In this document: one piece after another, positions 45,080-57,083 of the stretch
Numbering within the stretch: the stretch's first letter is position 1
Layout: every line of letters starts with the position of its first letter
NCBI GenBank assembly: GCA_023101885.1
Contig: JALPQD010000357.1
Location: 1,649,038-1,713,037, forward strand
Origin: Typhlomys cinereus
Taxonomy: Eukaryota; Chordata; Mammalia; Rodentia; Platacanthomyidae
Direction of reading: 5' to 3'
Length of the DNA: 64,000 nt
Made by a program: the position numbers and the translations under genes
Notes under the pieces: generated by a model
Told to the model about the DNA's origin: nothing
The model's input: the letters and a program-made list of their open reading frames with translations, nothing else
Database searches by the model: none

Positions 45080-46640
45080 GAACACCGGGTGGGGTTGGGC
45101 ACGGTAGAGGTCACTGAAGCACTCCCAGCCTCAGTTTACCTATCAGTCAAATGGGAGGGGCACTCGGTAGCATTGAAGGGCCCTCCCAGATGTTATTTTA
45201 AGTAGAAAGGCTACACTCTGACCTCACCTTTTATTAAAAACTTTTTGCTGAGTGCAGTGTGTCCTGATCAACCACTGTGACCCACGGAACCAGGGTCTAG
45301 CTGCCTTGAAGCAAGACGTGGAACACGGTCGCACTTCCTTACTTCTTCCTCCCGGCGACTGAGCCCGTCAACGCCTACAGCCCTTACTTTCTCTGTTCCT
45401 CAGACTCTTCAGGGGGACGCCGGAGCTACAAACTCTACGGTTTGTAGGGCTGGGGTGACATGAAAAGAAGACAGTCAAGCCAGATGATGCTGGTGCGGAA
45501 TCTGACCGACTAATAGCTGGCTGACCTCCAGCAGCCCTTCTTGCCCAGGCTTTGGCTCTGTAACTGAATCAGAAAGAGGGGGGCAGATTCCAGGAAGCCT
45601 GGAGAATAGTTAGGTAATGGTAAGCATTAGGGCCTCTGACAGGGTTCTGGCTATGTCCCAGTGTCTGAGTGCTGACACACAGTAGGACTGCATGCTCCAC
45701 AGGGGGATGGTTGTATGAGCAGGGGGGAGGGTTTGTCCTCCCAGAGAAAGCATCTGCCAATCTCGGTGAGGTTAAGCCACTTGCCTGAGGCTGCACAGCT
45801 GGGCTGTGTCTGAGTGCAGAGAAAACCCCCAAATTTCTCCCTACCCCAGGAGAATTCAACCGTCACCTCTCCGACTCAGGAAGCTCAGAATCTTGGGGTT
45901 ATGCCCGGGGTGTGCGACAGCCCCAGCGGCTCCCCTCTCCCGACACCCAAGTCCATCCTGTCCTAACAAAAGAGGTGGGACCAGATTCACCTGGGAGGTG
46001 CTGAGGGGGCTGGAGGACTGGCTTAGAAGCCTCTTGGGGGGCAGCGACTACAGCACTGTCCCTTAGGAAATCATCCCTGATGATCTGGGCCGCAACCCTA
46101 TCCCAACGGCCACTTCGCTGCTCCCTCAGCCCAAAGGCCACAAGCTATTCTTGTCTTTTTCTAAAAGAGGCATTTGAAACCATGAGCCAATTTTTTCCAT
46201 TCCTGAGCTTGGGTATCATCTATTTCGAGCGATTGTTGTTTTCCATGAGTTGCAAATGCCTCTGTACAGCCGGCCTTTCCTGGACAGCTAGCATGGGGGT
46301 GAGGGGGGGGGGCGAGCCAGGCAGGGCCAGAGTTAAAAATACTTCCCGCTCCACTTGCCTTTGAAAACAAAGCCCCAGGGGCATTTTGCAACTGCTGAGC
46401 CTGGGAACACAGCGAAAACAGGCTGCTGGTGTTCTGTTTTCTGAAAGCTATGAATGGTTTTGAAGGTCTTAGAAGAAGCTAAGGCACTGTGCTGTGTGAC
46501 CTTGGGCAAGCGACTTAACCTCTCCAGGCCTGACGAGTTCAGGGTGAGACACATGCCCAGGATCCGGTAGTCTTCTTAGAAATGAACCAACCAAAGGTGC
46601 TAGAAGGCAGTTTTAACATTTAAGGGGTCTACAATGTTCT
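45080..46640. other. Intergenic, unique-looking, no gene
   Basis: No recognisable repeat or coding exon. 46500-46550 (CTTGGGCAAGCGACTTAACC) resembles an ancient MIR SINE core. Confidence 0.4.
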
Positions 46641-46663
46641 CAGCATAATTGGGTAATTAGAGG

Positions 46664-46735
46664 AAGAGATAGAGAGAGAGACAGAGAGACATAGAGAGAG
46701 AGAGAGACAGAGAGACAGAGAGACAGAGAGAGATT
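46664..46735. repeat. Imperfect (GA)n/(GACA)n repeat
   Basis: AGAGAGAGACAGAGAGACAT-type units over about 70 bp. Confidence 0.85.
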
Positions 46736-48800
46736 AAGAGATCCAATAAGGCACAGTGATAGATACTCAAGAGCCAATCTGTGTTTTAACTGGAGACATC
46801 GCTGAGATCTGTGGTTGATTGAAAAGTCAGCTACAGAATGAAACAATCGGAATTGTATCTGTTAAACACACACATAAAACAAAGCTACATGTTTTACCAC
46901 ACCATGAATACATCATGTATCTATGAAAATAAGTAGGGAACATTCTAGAAGACTATCCAATCTGATAATGAGGAGGGAAGGAGCTGGATTTTGGGGTCGA
47001 GCCAGAAAGGACTGATTTATGGGTAATGCTTTTACAGGAAGAATGTGTTTATGTGTTAGTGGTGGTTTGTTTTTCTTCCACAGGCATGCAGAGAGACCTG
47101 GGGGTGGGGTGGCGTGTAACCCCCTCAGGCTATCCTGGGCTGGTACCCTGTAAGTTGAAAGGTGAAGAAGGAGGGTGGAGGGGAGCTGGGATGGAGGCAT
47201 GCAAGACGGAAACTTGGGCAAAGGGAGTGTTTATGCTTTTAGGAAGGCAACATGGATATATGATTCCTCAGCAGGATTTATTAGCTGTTGTAAATTACTT
47301 TTTTGTTGCAAATAGTTGCCTCAGGAGACAATTAAATTTAGATCATATTGTTCTCGGGTTTTGGCCCGGACAGGTGTTGACTTGCTGAGGCGTTATACAA
47401 ACATCCCAGTCCAGAGTGTGCTGCGCTGCCAGAATGTCCTATGTGGGGGAGAAAGAGCGGCTGCCTTGTGAAGCAGTGAGTTACTCATCCCTGGGAGTAT
47501 CCAATCCAGGAAAGGGATTGTGATCCTGGTGGCAGCAGCCAAGTTGCCAAACCCAACTTGGCACCCTGGCTGATCCAATCACTTCTTACCAAATGAACAC
47601 AGCTGGCTGTGAAACGTCCATGGTATCCCCTTGATGGAGTCCCCCCCACCATACTCAGAGCTCCTGGGGAGGGGTGTGGCCTGTGAGAAACATAATTGCA
47701 GTTGCTTCTTTTTCCCCCTTCACTTTCATAGGGATATGTGTGTGGGGGGGTGTATGTATTCACATTTGCACGTGTGCAGGTACGTGTGTACATGAGTGTG
47801 CATGTGAGTGGAGGCCCACGGGTGATCTGGGGGACCATTTATGATCACTCTTCTACCTTATTCTTTAGAGACTGGGTCTCTAATTAAGCCCAGAGCCCAC
47901 TACAGGGCATCCGGCTACTCAAGGGATTCCCATCTCCCGCTTTCTAGAGAGTTGGAATTACAGGCAGCTGCCACGTGCACTCAGCATTTTACATCCTAAC
48001 TCTGGTGCAGCACGCTCTTTAGTAGCTGATCGCCTCTCCAACTGGCAGCCACCATTTTAATCATTGTTCTGGGCAGTTAGAAAATATTAACAGTGATGTG
48101 CCCATTACCAGATCTGTCTGCATCACCCTAAGTGGCTCTGGCCAAGGGCTTCGTCCCACAAAGCCCAAGGTTACCTGCTCCCTGCAAAGCTCCCAAGATT
48201 TACTATCCCAAGGCCCATGATAAGCGGTATTACAGTCAGGGTCTCCCAATGCAGCCTGATCCATGCATTCAGTATGAGGAGGCACGTGCGCGCGCGCGAG
48301 TGTGTGTGTGTGTGTATGTGTGTGTGTAGTCCTGGGAATGAAGACTTTGGCTCTACCACCTATAGTACTTGAACTAATTAATCTCCCAGGCCTGTTATTA
48401 ATCTCCTAGGCCTGTTTTGCTGTACAAATGCAGACGATGATATAGTGACATGCACAAGAGCTATAGGAATATTGAAAAGAACAGAATTTTCATGGAGCCA
48501 CTATGTACTAGAAACGGAGTTCAACTGTAAGCCTGGTAATAGTTGAGCTGTTGTACTTTTAAAACCCAAGCCTTGGGAATGGGACTATAACTCAGCAGGT
48601 AAGAGAACACCCTCATGGTGGATGTGCTTTGACATCCGCCAGGCCATAAGTTCTCTCTCAAATATATAGTATTTAAAAAAAAAAAACAAGTCTCAGCTCC
48701 TTCTTCTGTGATCCGTACAGGTCAAAGTGATCGCTCTTCCAAGTTTCTAGTTTTGCCTCTAGGGAAATAGACACAGGACAGCAAAGAGTCTTGAGTGTCC
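46736..48800. other. Intergenic upstream of ARID5A
   Basis: Mostly unique-looking. 47850-47990 is a B1-like minus-strand fragment (GACTGGGTCTCTAATTAAGC). 48284-48330 is a CG/GT alternating tract (GTGCGCGCGCGCGAGTGTG) with Z-DNA potential. 48570-48690 is an ID/B1-like fragment with an A-rich tail. No gene. Confidence 0.45.
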
Positions 48801-48821
48801 TACGGCAGCACCCTTGGGCGA

Positions 48822-48838
48822 ACTACAACTCCCAGAAG
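48822..48838 (+). promoter_or_regulatory. ARID5A: ZNF143/THAP11-type motif in ARID5A promoter
   Basis: ACTACAACTCCCAGAAG closely matches the SBS consensus ACTACAAYTCCCAGMA bound by ZNF143, usually found within ~200 bp of transcription starts. It is 234 bp upstream of the start codon. Confidence 0.65.
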
Positions 48839-48871
48839 TCCCCGGACCCAGGAGCGGGCCCTAGCCCGCCC

Positions 48872-48936
48872 TATAAAAAGTAACTGACCAATAGGAGCCC
48901 AGAGCGCGGAAGGGGCGGTGCCCACGCAGGGCGGGG
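48872..48936 (+). promoter_or_regulatory. ARID5A: ARID5A core promoter: TATA-like, CCAAT and GC boxes
   Basis: TATAAAAA at 48872-48879, CCAAT at 48888-48892, GGGGCGG at 48912-48918 and GGGCGGGG at 48929-48936. If the TATA box is used, transcription starts near 48905. If the CCAAT and GC boxes dominate, it starts further down, around 48950-49000. Both are inference. Confidence 0.55.
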
Positions 48937-49059
48937 ATGAGGGGAGGCGGCGGGCCAGCGGAGCTGCGAGTCAGTTGCGCCCAGAGCGCGGTGCGTGGAC
49001 GTCCGAGTGCATCGCGGGTCTCCCCTGGGCAGGCGACGCGGGACCTCGCCGGGCCATGG
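48937..49059 (+). other. Possible upstream ORF overlapping the ARID5A start
   Basis: An ATG at 48937 opens a frame that is +2 relative to the main ATG at 49056. It reads past the main start into exon 1's end. It would affect translation only if transcripts begin upstream of 48937. Confidence 0.4.
49056..49059 (+). CDS. ARID5A: ARID5A coding exon 1 (start codon)
   Basis: GCCGGGCCATGG is a good initiation context. Only ATG plus one G is coding before the donor GTGAGC at 49060. Joined to exon 2 it gives MAPPVKGKRKQSEENE, matching the family's M-A-(A)-P-V-K-G start. The tiny coding exon is normal for this gene. Confidence 0.85.
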
Positions 49060-52000
49060 GTGAGCGGCTGGGCGGTGGGCTCGGGTCGGGGCTGGGCGGT
49101 GGGCTCGGGACGGGGCTGGGCGGCCCCGCGGGAGGACGCGGACTGCAGAGCGGGCTCTCTTCGGCTCTGTGGCGGTTCACGCGACTATCGGAGGCAGCGA
49201 GGCCAGGTGGGCTCAGGGACCCCAGCGCCGGGCGGGGTGCGCGAGCCCGGGGATCTGTGCACGTTCTCGGGGAGGGGGGGAGAGAGAAACAGAGAGACAG
49301 AAAGAGACAGAAAGAGAGAGAGAGAGACAGAGCGAGCGCGCAAGAGCGAGCGCGCAAGGCAAAAAGTTTCGGCGGCCAGGGGCTTCCCGGGCGTTTATCT
49401 CGAAACTCTGCTCGCCGTCTCTTGGCTGAAATTCGCCCAGCCGCGTACGGTTCGTCGTCCCACTTCCTGCTGCGGTTTCAATCTCGAGCTGGGCTCAGCG
49501 AATGTGTTGTGACAGCTGCGGGCGGCGGGTCGGCCTCGCCCCCTCCCGCCGGGCTCGGCCGCGGCTTCTGAGAATCCCCGCGAGGGCGCCGTCCGCGCCA
49601 CGCGCTTTCCGCTGCGGCCGCGTTTCCTGAAAGTGACTGCGCGGGTTTTGAAGAACTTGCTCAATGCGCTTTGAAGAATCGGATGTTCCCCTTTCGGCGA
49701 GGGCTAGGGCGACGGCTCAGCGGCCGCCCTCCACCTCCGCCCCCCGCCCCCCCTTCTCTGTCTCTTTCCTTTCTTTTTCTCTCGTTTGTTTTTTCTTCCT
49801 GTCCACTTTCCCTTGTCCCCGGCAGGAAAAAGCTGTTTCTTTTCACTCTTCCCGTCTTTTCTTCTGGCTTCCCCTCTCTTCCTTTGGGTCACTCTCCAGG
49901 GGCGCAGGGTTGCACCCCCCGCCCCCCGCGGTGCAGTGATTGATGAAGAGAGGGCAGAAACCCAGGCCCCCGGTGCGCAAAGAACAAGTTTGGCTTTGCA
50001 CAAGCGGGGAGCACAAGCCCTGCCTGGAATCTCTAATCTTCTGCAGGGTCCTGGGGTCACCTCGGGCTGGGGTCACGCCGCTGCTCTCTATCCTGATCCC
50101 TCTTCTTATGCAGAGGAGCTAACTGAATGTGGGAACGCCAGGGTTCAGGGACATCCCCAATTGTGCTGGTCTGGTGGGCATCCCCTTCTTTGGTTGCTGG
50201 CCCGTCCCATGGGCATCTTGGGAACTGATGCGCATCCTGGGATCTCAGCGCCCACAAGTGGTCCTAAGGCAGAGGGTGGGAGATGGTAGACTGTCTTTGA
50301 TACAGTAAGAGAAACTGAGGTATAGGGGCCAGCTCCTGGCTGGGAGGCAAGCAGGGGCAGGTATCCAAGATACCCCGCCTTTCTCTCCCTTCCTGGTGGT
50401 CTCCCGTTCCCCTAGTTGAGATGATTTAAGCCAGGGCTACCGGTTTGAAGAGCCGGGCCGGGTGAGGGAGCCCGTGCTGGGGCGGGCTTCTGATGTACCG
50501 GTAGGTGAAAGGCGGACAACTCACACCTCCGGCTGGCTCGGCATAGATGAACCGGGAAAGCAGGAGTCCATCCATACATGGAGCTCTTGCCATTCCCATC
50601 CAACGGCACCCTGACCCCTGACGTGGGGGCAGGGCGGGGCCGCGGGAGCAGCTCCTCCTGAAATAGGATCTCACAGGCCATCCGAGCCTGGTTGCAGTGG
50701 GACTCAAGAGGGTCACATTCGGGGCCCCCCACTCCACTGCCTTTGTACACCCCCAGGGTTCTCATCTTGGCTCCAGCAGCCCTCACTTTCCCACCGGGCT
50801 TTGGTCCTTGGGTGGAGGTGCGGGCTAGGCCGCCGCTGGATTCTCAAACCCCAGTCCAGCTTGTCTGTCCTCAAGGCTGGCTCTCGGCAGGCCCCCTTTT
50901 CCCAAGCAGCCCCCTGGAGTGACCCTAGAAGGAGCCTCTCCCAGCAGCGCGCTCCGGGGCCACAGAATGGACGGGCCTCCTTCAAAGGCCGGCTTTGTTT
51001 CCAGCTTGAGCTAAGAGAAACTGAAGCCAACAACCTCAGGCCAGGGGGGCGGGGCCGCGTCTGCTGGTTGTTGTTGAAGCTGCTGTTGCCTTTATTGTTG
51101 TCACTGACTCAGGTTCCCGATCGGTGACTTTCATGAAAGGAAGTGTCACTTCCTCCCCATTGCACCAAGGGTGAGCTGGGCAGGCGGGCAGAAGTGAGGC
51201 AGGGCAGGTCTCATCTGAGTTAGCGTGGTGACTGGCAGGGGAGCAGGTAGGCCCATAATGACTGCTGATATCCCCCACTTCCATCCACACTGCCCCGACG
51301 CACTGGGCATGGTGGTACACGTCTATTGGTCCAGCTGCCAGAGAGTGGAGGCAGGAAGAGCGCGTGAATCCAGGAGTTCTGCTGATCGGGCGTTCTTATG
51401 TGTGGCATCCATATGGGTGATCTCCTGGGAGTGGGAGGACCACCAGGTTGCCTGAGGAGAGGTGCACCAGCCCAGGGCAGAAGCCCTGACTGGGTCCGTG
51501 AAGAGCTCAGTGGATGAAGTGTCCACTCCCAACGTGGTCAACTGAGTTTGAGCCTCAGAAGTCCACAGAGTAGAAAGAGAAAACTGACTTCTGAAAGTTG
51601 TCCTCTGACTCCTTGTGCTCCATGACATATATGCAAACACCTGCCCCGTAAACATACGAATAAGCAATAGAGCAAATAAATTCATGGATCATTCTTAATG
51701 GTCAATATTTTTTGAAAGAGCCCTAGGTCTTAGGGTTTGGGTGTCTTGGAGCGGTCAGATTTCACTGGAAAGCTGTGTGACCTGAGACAAGCTCTCAAAC
51801 CTCTCTGAGCCTTGGAACATGGCATCCGTTGAAATGAAGAAGTGATCACGGGGTGGGGGCCGGACTCAGTGAATCGTGTAAGATGACTGGCGGGGGCACT
51901 GCCTAGAGTTGGCAAAGCGACAGGACGCAGGGGGAAGCAGGGTTTGGCTCGAGAACACACCAGCTTTCAGATACAAGTGGTTGTCAGAAGTTGCTGGTGA

Positions 52001-52326
52001 CCCAGTAGCTTGGGCAGCTGTCCTGCTGAACCTGCCCCGCCGCTTGATCCCCGGAGAGGACCGTCCCAGGCTGTCCCCGGGCCTGGCCACCCAGCTTTCT
52101 AGGGTCTTCATTTGGGCAGAAGGAACCTCGAGGGACTGTGAAGGCCTATCATTGAGGGTCAAGGCTTTTCTAGCTGCACAAAAGGAGCTGACCAGGAATA
52201 ACGTCGATGGGAAAGACACGAATTAGGGTGGGACCTCACGGGATGAAGGGGCGACATGGGGCAGTGGACATTTGTGGTCCTGAAAAGAAATGGGGGATCT
52301 TCTTTTTGTCTGAGATATTTACTTGC

Positions 52327-52358
<32 letters not shown>

Positions 52359-55300
52359 ATCATACCAGAGGACAGCGTTCTGAAGCCGGCTCTCTCCTTC
52401 CACCATGTGGACGTCCACGGATGGAACTCAGATCAGCAGTTTTATGTGGAGTCACCTCTCCCACTGTTCTGAGCGGCAGGATTTTTTTAAAAAATGATTT
52501 TTAATTTTTTCCTAGTTTTATAAGCATATTGAGTATTTATCCCTTCTCCCCTCTTTCCCTTTCCCTCTTTCCTTCTTCATGCCTGTCTGCTATGGGCTGC
52601 AGGGTTCCTTCCGGGTTGTCCAACTGCAAGATCTTAAAGGTGTTATTTCTCTTCAAAGTAGTTTCTAAATTTTTTAAAAATTATTTGTTGATTTGTTTAT
52701 TTGTTTGTGTGTCTTTGTGTGGTGTCAGAGGGCACTGTGTGTCCCTGTGGAGGACCAAGGGTGGCTCAGGAATAGCTTCAGGACTCATCATGGCTTGCTT
52801 CTCCCTCCTTTTGGCTTCATTCTGGGATTCCCAGGTTCCACCTACCACAGCAGGAAGTACAGGCAGCCTGCTTCTGCCTGGCATCTTTACATAGGACCTG
52901 CATCCAAACTCAGGACCTTCTGCTTTCGAGGCAAAGTCTTAACCCCTTAGGTATCTCTCCAGCCCAGTAGTTTCTAAATTTAAATTTAAGTACAACTCAT
53001 CAAAAAATCTTACTGGTGGTTTTTTTTTCGCTTGTTTGTTCATTTCTTTTGAGAATGACTCTATGTCATTCTAAAGTTCAGATGGAATATCTTCCAAAAA
53101 AGACTGTGGAAGGGAACCTTGGCCTCTAGATAGTATGTGGCTTCCCAAAGCTGCAAACATTAAAACTGTATAGATACCACACTCCCTGGTGAGAATAGAC
53201 TAGAAACTTTAGAAAGTACCTCAGATAGAGTGAGGAAGCAGCATTTTAAGTCACCGGGAGAGGGGGTCACTTCATGGTGTGGAGGGGAGAAGACATGGGT
53301 AGATCCCTACCTCACACTTCACACCAGAGGAGGGTGCAGAGCTGTTCCAAGGAAACCACAGTCCTCCTCCTCATTATTGCCTTGTGGACAGAAAGTGTCC
53401 TGCCTCAGATGACATTCTTGTGTCGAGCAGACTGTCTGTCTGTCTGTCTCCCGACCTCCCTCCTCCCCCTCTTACAAGCAGGACATTGAGGCAGTGCCCC
53501 AGAAGGGATCCTGGGATCTTACAAGCTTGGAGCAAAACACCAACGACTTGGTTCATGTCGGCGAAGTCACAGGGCCTGGCGGGTTTCTCCCTCCCCCGCA
53601 GCGCTAGGAAGGGGTCCGGCCCTGTGTCTTGCATCTGGGGGATCCAGAGCCAGGCAGGCAGGACTGTCTCAGTCTTTGGTCACAAGTCCCAACTTTATTT
53701 TTCAACCAGAACCCTTTTTATTTTTTAATTTTTTAAGAAATGATTTGTCTGGAACCCAGGTCTAGAAATGAGGAGGAAAGGGGGGGGCAGGACAGAGCTG
53801 CAGCGGGGACCCTGCAGGGCGCGCCTGCTGCCTGCTCGTCATGGCCGCAGAGCGGGACCCAGCTGCTCTGCCAGGACACAGGTCCTGAGCCGGCCGGAGA
53901 ACATGAAGACCGAGTTCACGTGGGGACGCAGCAGAGATAAGGAGTGTTTTCCTCTGCGGCTCAGCCCGGAGCTCTGATCTCCTCCCATTTGGAGCCAAAC
54001 AGCTCGGACTTCCTTTCCAGGTAACCTGAGCGCCCAGGTGGAACTGTTAGATTTTTACAGCAGGGGCTAGAGATCCCTCATCCTGGCAGCCTGTTGGGGG
54101 ACCCCCCCCCATCTCTATACTCATATGACTCAGTCTTTTAAGTGCATGGCATGGTCCAACCACCTGATTTTTCTGAGGCCCAGGAGTAGCCACAGGCCGA
54201 CTCCTCTGCTGAAGGGCTGCAGGGAGAAGCGCAGTCACACCAAGGGGTAGATGTGAGGTGCCCGGGATCTGAGGGGCGGCTGCAAGAGAGAACAGGAGGG
54301 CAGTGGGCCAGGGAGGGGGAGCTCTGTCTGCCGGACTTGAAGTCAGCGTGAGGTGGCAGAGGTCCTGAGCCTGCTTCCCCCGTGCCACAGAGCAAAGACC
54401 AGGCCTAAGGACATGGGACAGGGTAGAGGAGACCTCGGTCTGGTTGGTAACACCGTGATTTCTGGAGATGCGCCTATCCAGGGCCTGTGCAGCTGGCCTG
54501 AGTGCGGGCGACGTGTCTCTTCCTCTTTGGCCAGCCTCTGGTCGGGGCGTCTCTTTGGGTCATTTGCGTACTGCATCAGGACTTTGGTTTATCTGCATAC
54601 TGCACCAGGACTCCTTCCAGTGGTGACAATGACCACAGCAGGGCATTGGACCTTTGTTTTGAGTCCTGGTCCCCAGGGAGATAAGCCTCTTGACCCCCCT
54701 GGCTTTGGCTCCCCTCTCTTTAGAACCAGGTCCCTCCTGAGACTGAATGAGAGAACATGCCCGAAACACAAAGCCAGTCCACTTCGGTGAACCGTTCAGT
54801 GGCCAAAGATGCGAACACCAGGTCCCATGGGGTGCCCGGCCCTGGGGCCCCGAGGTCATAGCACCAGATTCTTTGTGTCTGGCTAGAGGGGAAAGCTCAC
54901 GGTCCCCAGCAGTGAAGGCTCTGTGTTGGGACAAACCAGGAGCCTGCCCTTGGGCCTGGACCAGCAAAAAGAAAAAGGAAAGAGAAAAGACTGCCAGGCC
55001 GGTTGTGGTGCGAGGCCCCGGAAGCCCACACTCGGGAGAATCGGCAGCCAAGGCTAGCTTGGGCTACATCTCCAGACAAAGCTCATGGAAACGCACTGGA
55101 TGTGGTGGAGGAAAAGACATAATGATTGTGCGAAACCCCTTTCTTCCTGCTAGCCAAAAATTTAACTTACTAAAATGAAAGCGTTTGGGCTGGAGAGATG
55201 GCTCAAGAGTTAAGACGCTGGCTCACAAGCAGAAGTCCTGAGTTCAGATCCCAGGTCTCATGTAAAATCACCAAGCAGAAACAGCAGCGGCCTGGCCTTC

Positions 55301-56281
55301 CAGCTCCGATGAGCAGAGCCTGGGGAATCCCAGAGGGAAGCAAAAAGGGGGTAGAAGCAATCCAGGATGATTCCCAGAGTCACCCTCGGTCCTCCACAGG
55401 GACACAGAGTGCCCTCTGACAAACACACACACACGTAAATAAAGTTAAAAAAAGAACAATTGCTGTTCACTGTTTAAAAAAGAAAATCATTCACCTCGGC
55501 CTGGTCCTTAGCACCTAAAGAAGAGGTTGTCAGGTCACAGCGACACACAACTGTGATGTCAGCATCAGAGCTGGAGATAGGAGAGTCACGAGTTCAAGTC
55601 TTGCTTGGCCACAGCAAATTCATGTATCCTGGGCTCCATGAGACTGTGACATATCTGCGTGCGCCTCCTCTTGCCCTCGCCCCATCTCAAATCAGTAAAT
55701 AATAACTTTTAAAAGAAGTTCCCTTTCAGCTGGCGTGGAGGCAGGAGGGTCTGCGAGCTCAAGGCCAGTGTGGTCATCACTGCCTGAGCTCCAGGCTTTG
55801 GGCCTCCACAGCGAGAGCTTCCCCCTTGACCAGAGGCAGTTGTGGTTTCTGCACAAAGCACAGCGCTCAGCTTCCCTTGCTAGCAAGTCAGCTGGGTGGC
55901 TCAAGGGAGGAAGGAGCAGGGGTGCTGGGCTAGCCGGGACAGGGAAAGCCCGCCCAGAGGTCACGAGCAGCGCTGCGGGGAGAGCAGCACAGCACCCGGG
56001 GCTGAGCAGGGGCAGGAAACCGCCTTCCCAGTCTGGTCCTTCTGGAGTGCTCCTGGAGAAATGCCCGTGGAGCTGCCCGGGGCCGGGGCGGGAGCTCAGA
56101 GATGGAGCTTGGGGTGGAAGCATCTCTCGGTTCAGCCGGGCTGCGGAGGAACTTGCTGCCTGAATGTGGCACGCTGCAGACGCGATGCCGTGTGCCATGC
56201 CCTGCCCAGCCTCTTGCCTTCGCCCCATGAGATGCAGGGGGATGGAGTGAAGAACAGAAGAGAAGGGGGGCTGCTAGTAGG

Positions 56282-56317
<36 letters not shown>

Positions 56318-57042
56318 GCTCTGTTAGAGAACGGCCAAGCGTGGAGGCCAGGAATGGCCAGCAGAGGACCCTGGAGGGAAGGGAAGAGTCACCCTGAGTG
56401 TGTGTGTGGCAGGGCATCTACTCCTTGGCCCCCACCTCCCCCCATGCATCTCACCTGCCCCTCCCCTTCCCTTCTCTGTGCTCTCTCAGCAGCACCTCCT
56501 GTCAAAGGGAAAAGGAAGCAGTCAGAGGAGAATGAACCCCTAGAGTCCCCTGTGTCCCCTGAACCTGATGGCGAGCACAGCAGAAGCCAGAGCCCCGAGC
56601 AGCTGGAGGTGAGTCATGTGACTCCTAGAGCCACCCTCAGCGGATGCTCCAGGGGACCCTGAGATACCCCACCCGCGCTGAGGAGCCACCTGGGGCCCCA
56701 CATCAGGAGACGCAGGATCTGGGTGCTAGGCCAAGGGGGAGCCAACCCGTTACCCGCAACAGTGAGTTTCAGGTTTGAAGTTTGTAGCAGAACTACCTGG
56801 GAAAAAAATTAAATGGGGCTGGAGAGATGGCTCAGGGGTTAAGACTCTGTCTCACAAGTCCTAAGTTTGGATCTCAGGTCACACGTAAAACAACGGCAGG
56901 TGAAAATAATGGCGCCTGCACTTCCGGCCCTGGTGGGCGGAGCCTGGGGAATCCCAGAGGGAAGCAAAAGGAGGTAGAAGCGATCCAGGAAGATTCCCAA
57001 AGTCATGCTCGGTCCTCCACAGGGACACAGAGTGCCCTCTGA

Positions 57043-57083
<41 letters not shown>

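Larger units (their letters stand above)
49060..56492 (+). other. ARID5A: ARID5A intron 1 (7.4 kb)
   Basis: It begins with a GC-rich, CpG-rich first ~850 bp (49060-49930) including a purine tract at 49272-49335 and a pyrimidine stretch at 49746-49875. It also contains B2-like (51495-51690), S2 (52673-52965 and 55188-55450) and B1-like (55005-55140) SINEs. 49940-51490 and 52980-55000 look mostly unique. No extra ARID5A exon was found. Confidence 0.7.

Noticed and set aside
7500..57082. CRISPR-like arrays or repeats with spacers
   Set aside because: The many direct repeats are dinucleotide tails, SINEs and minisatellites of a mammalian genome. No array of short repeats with unique spacers exists.
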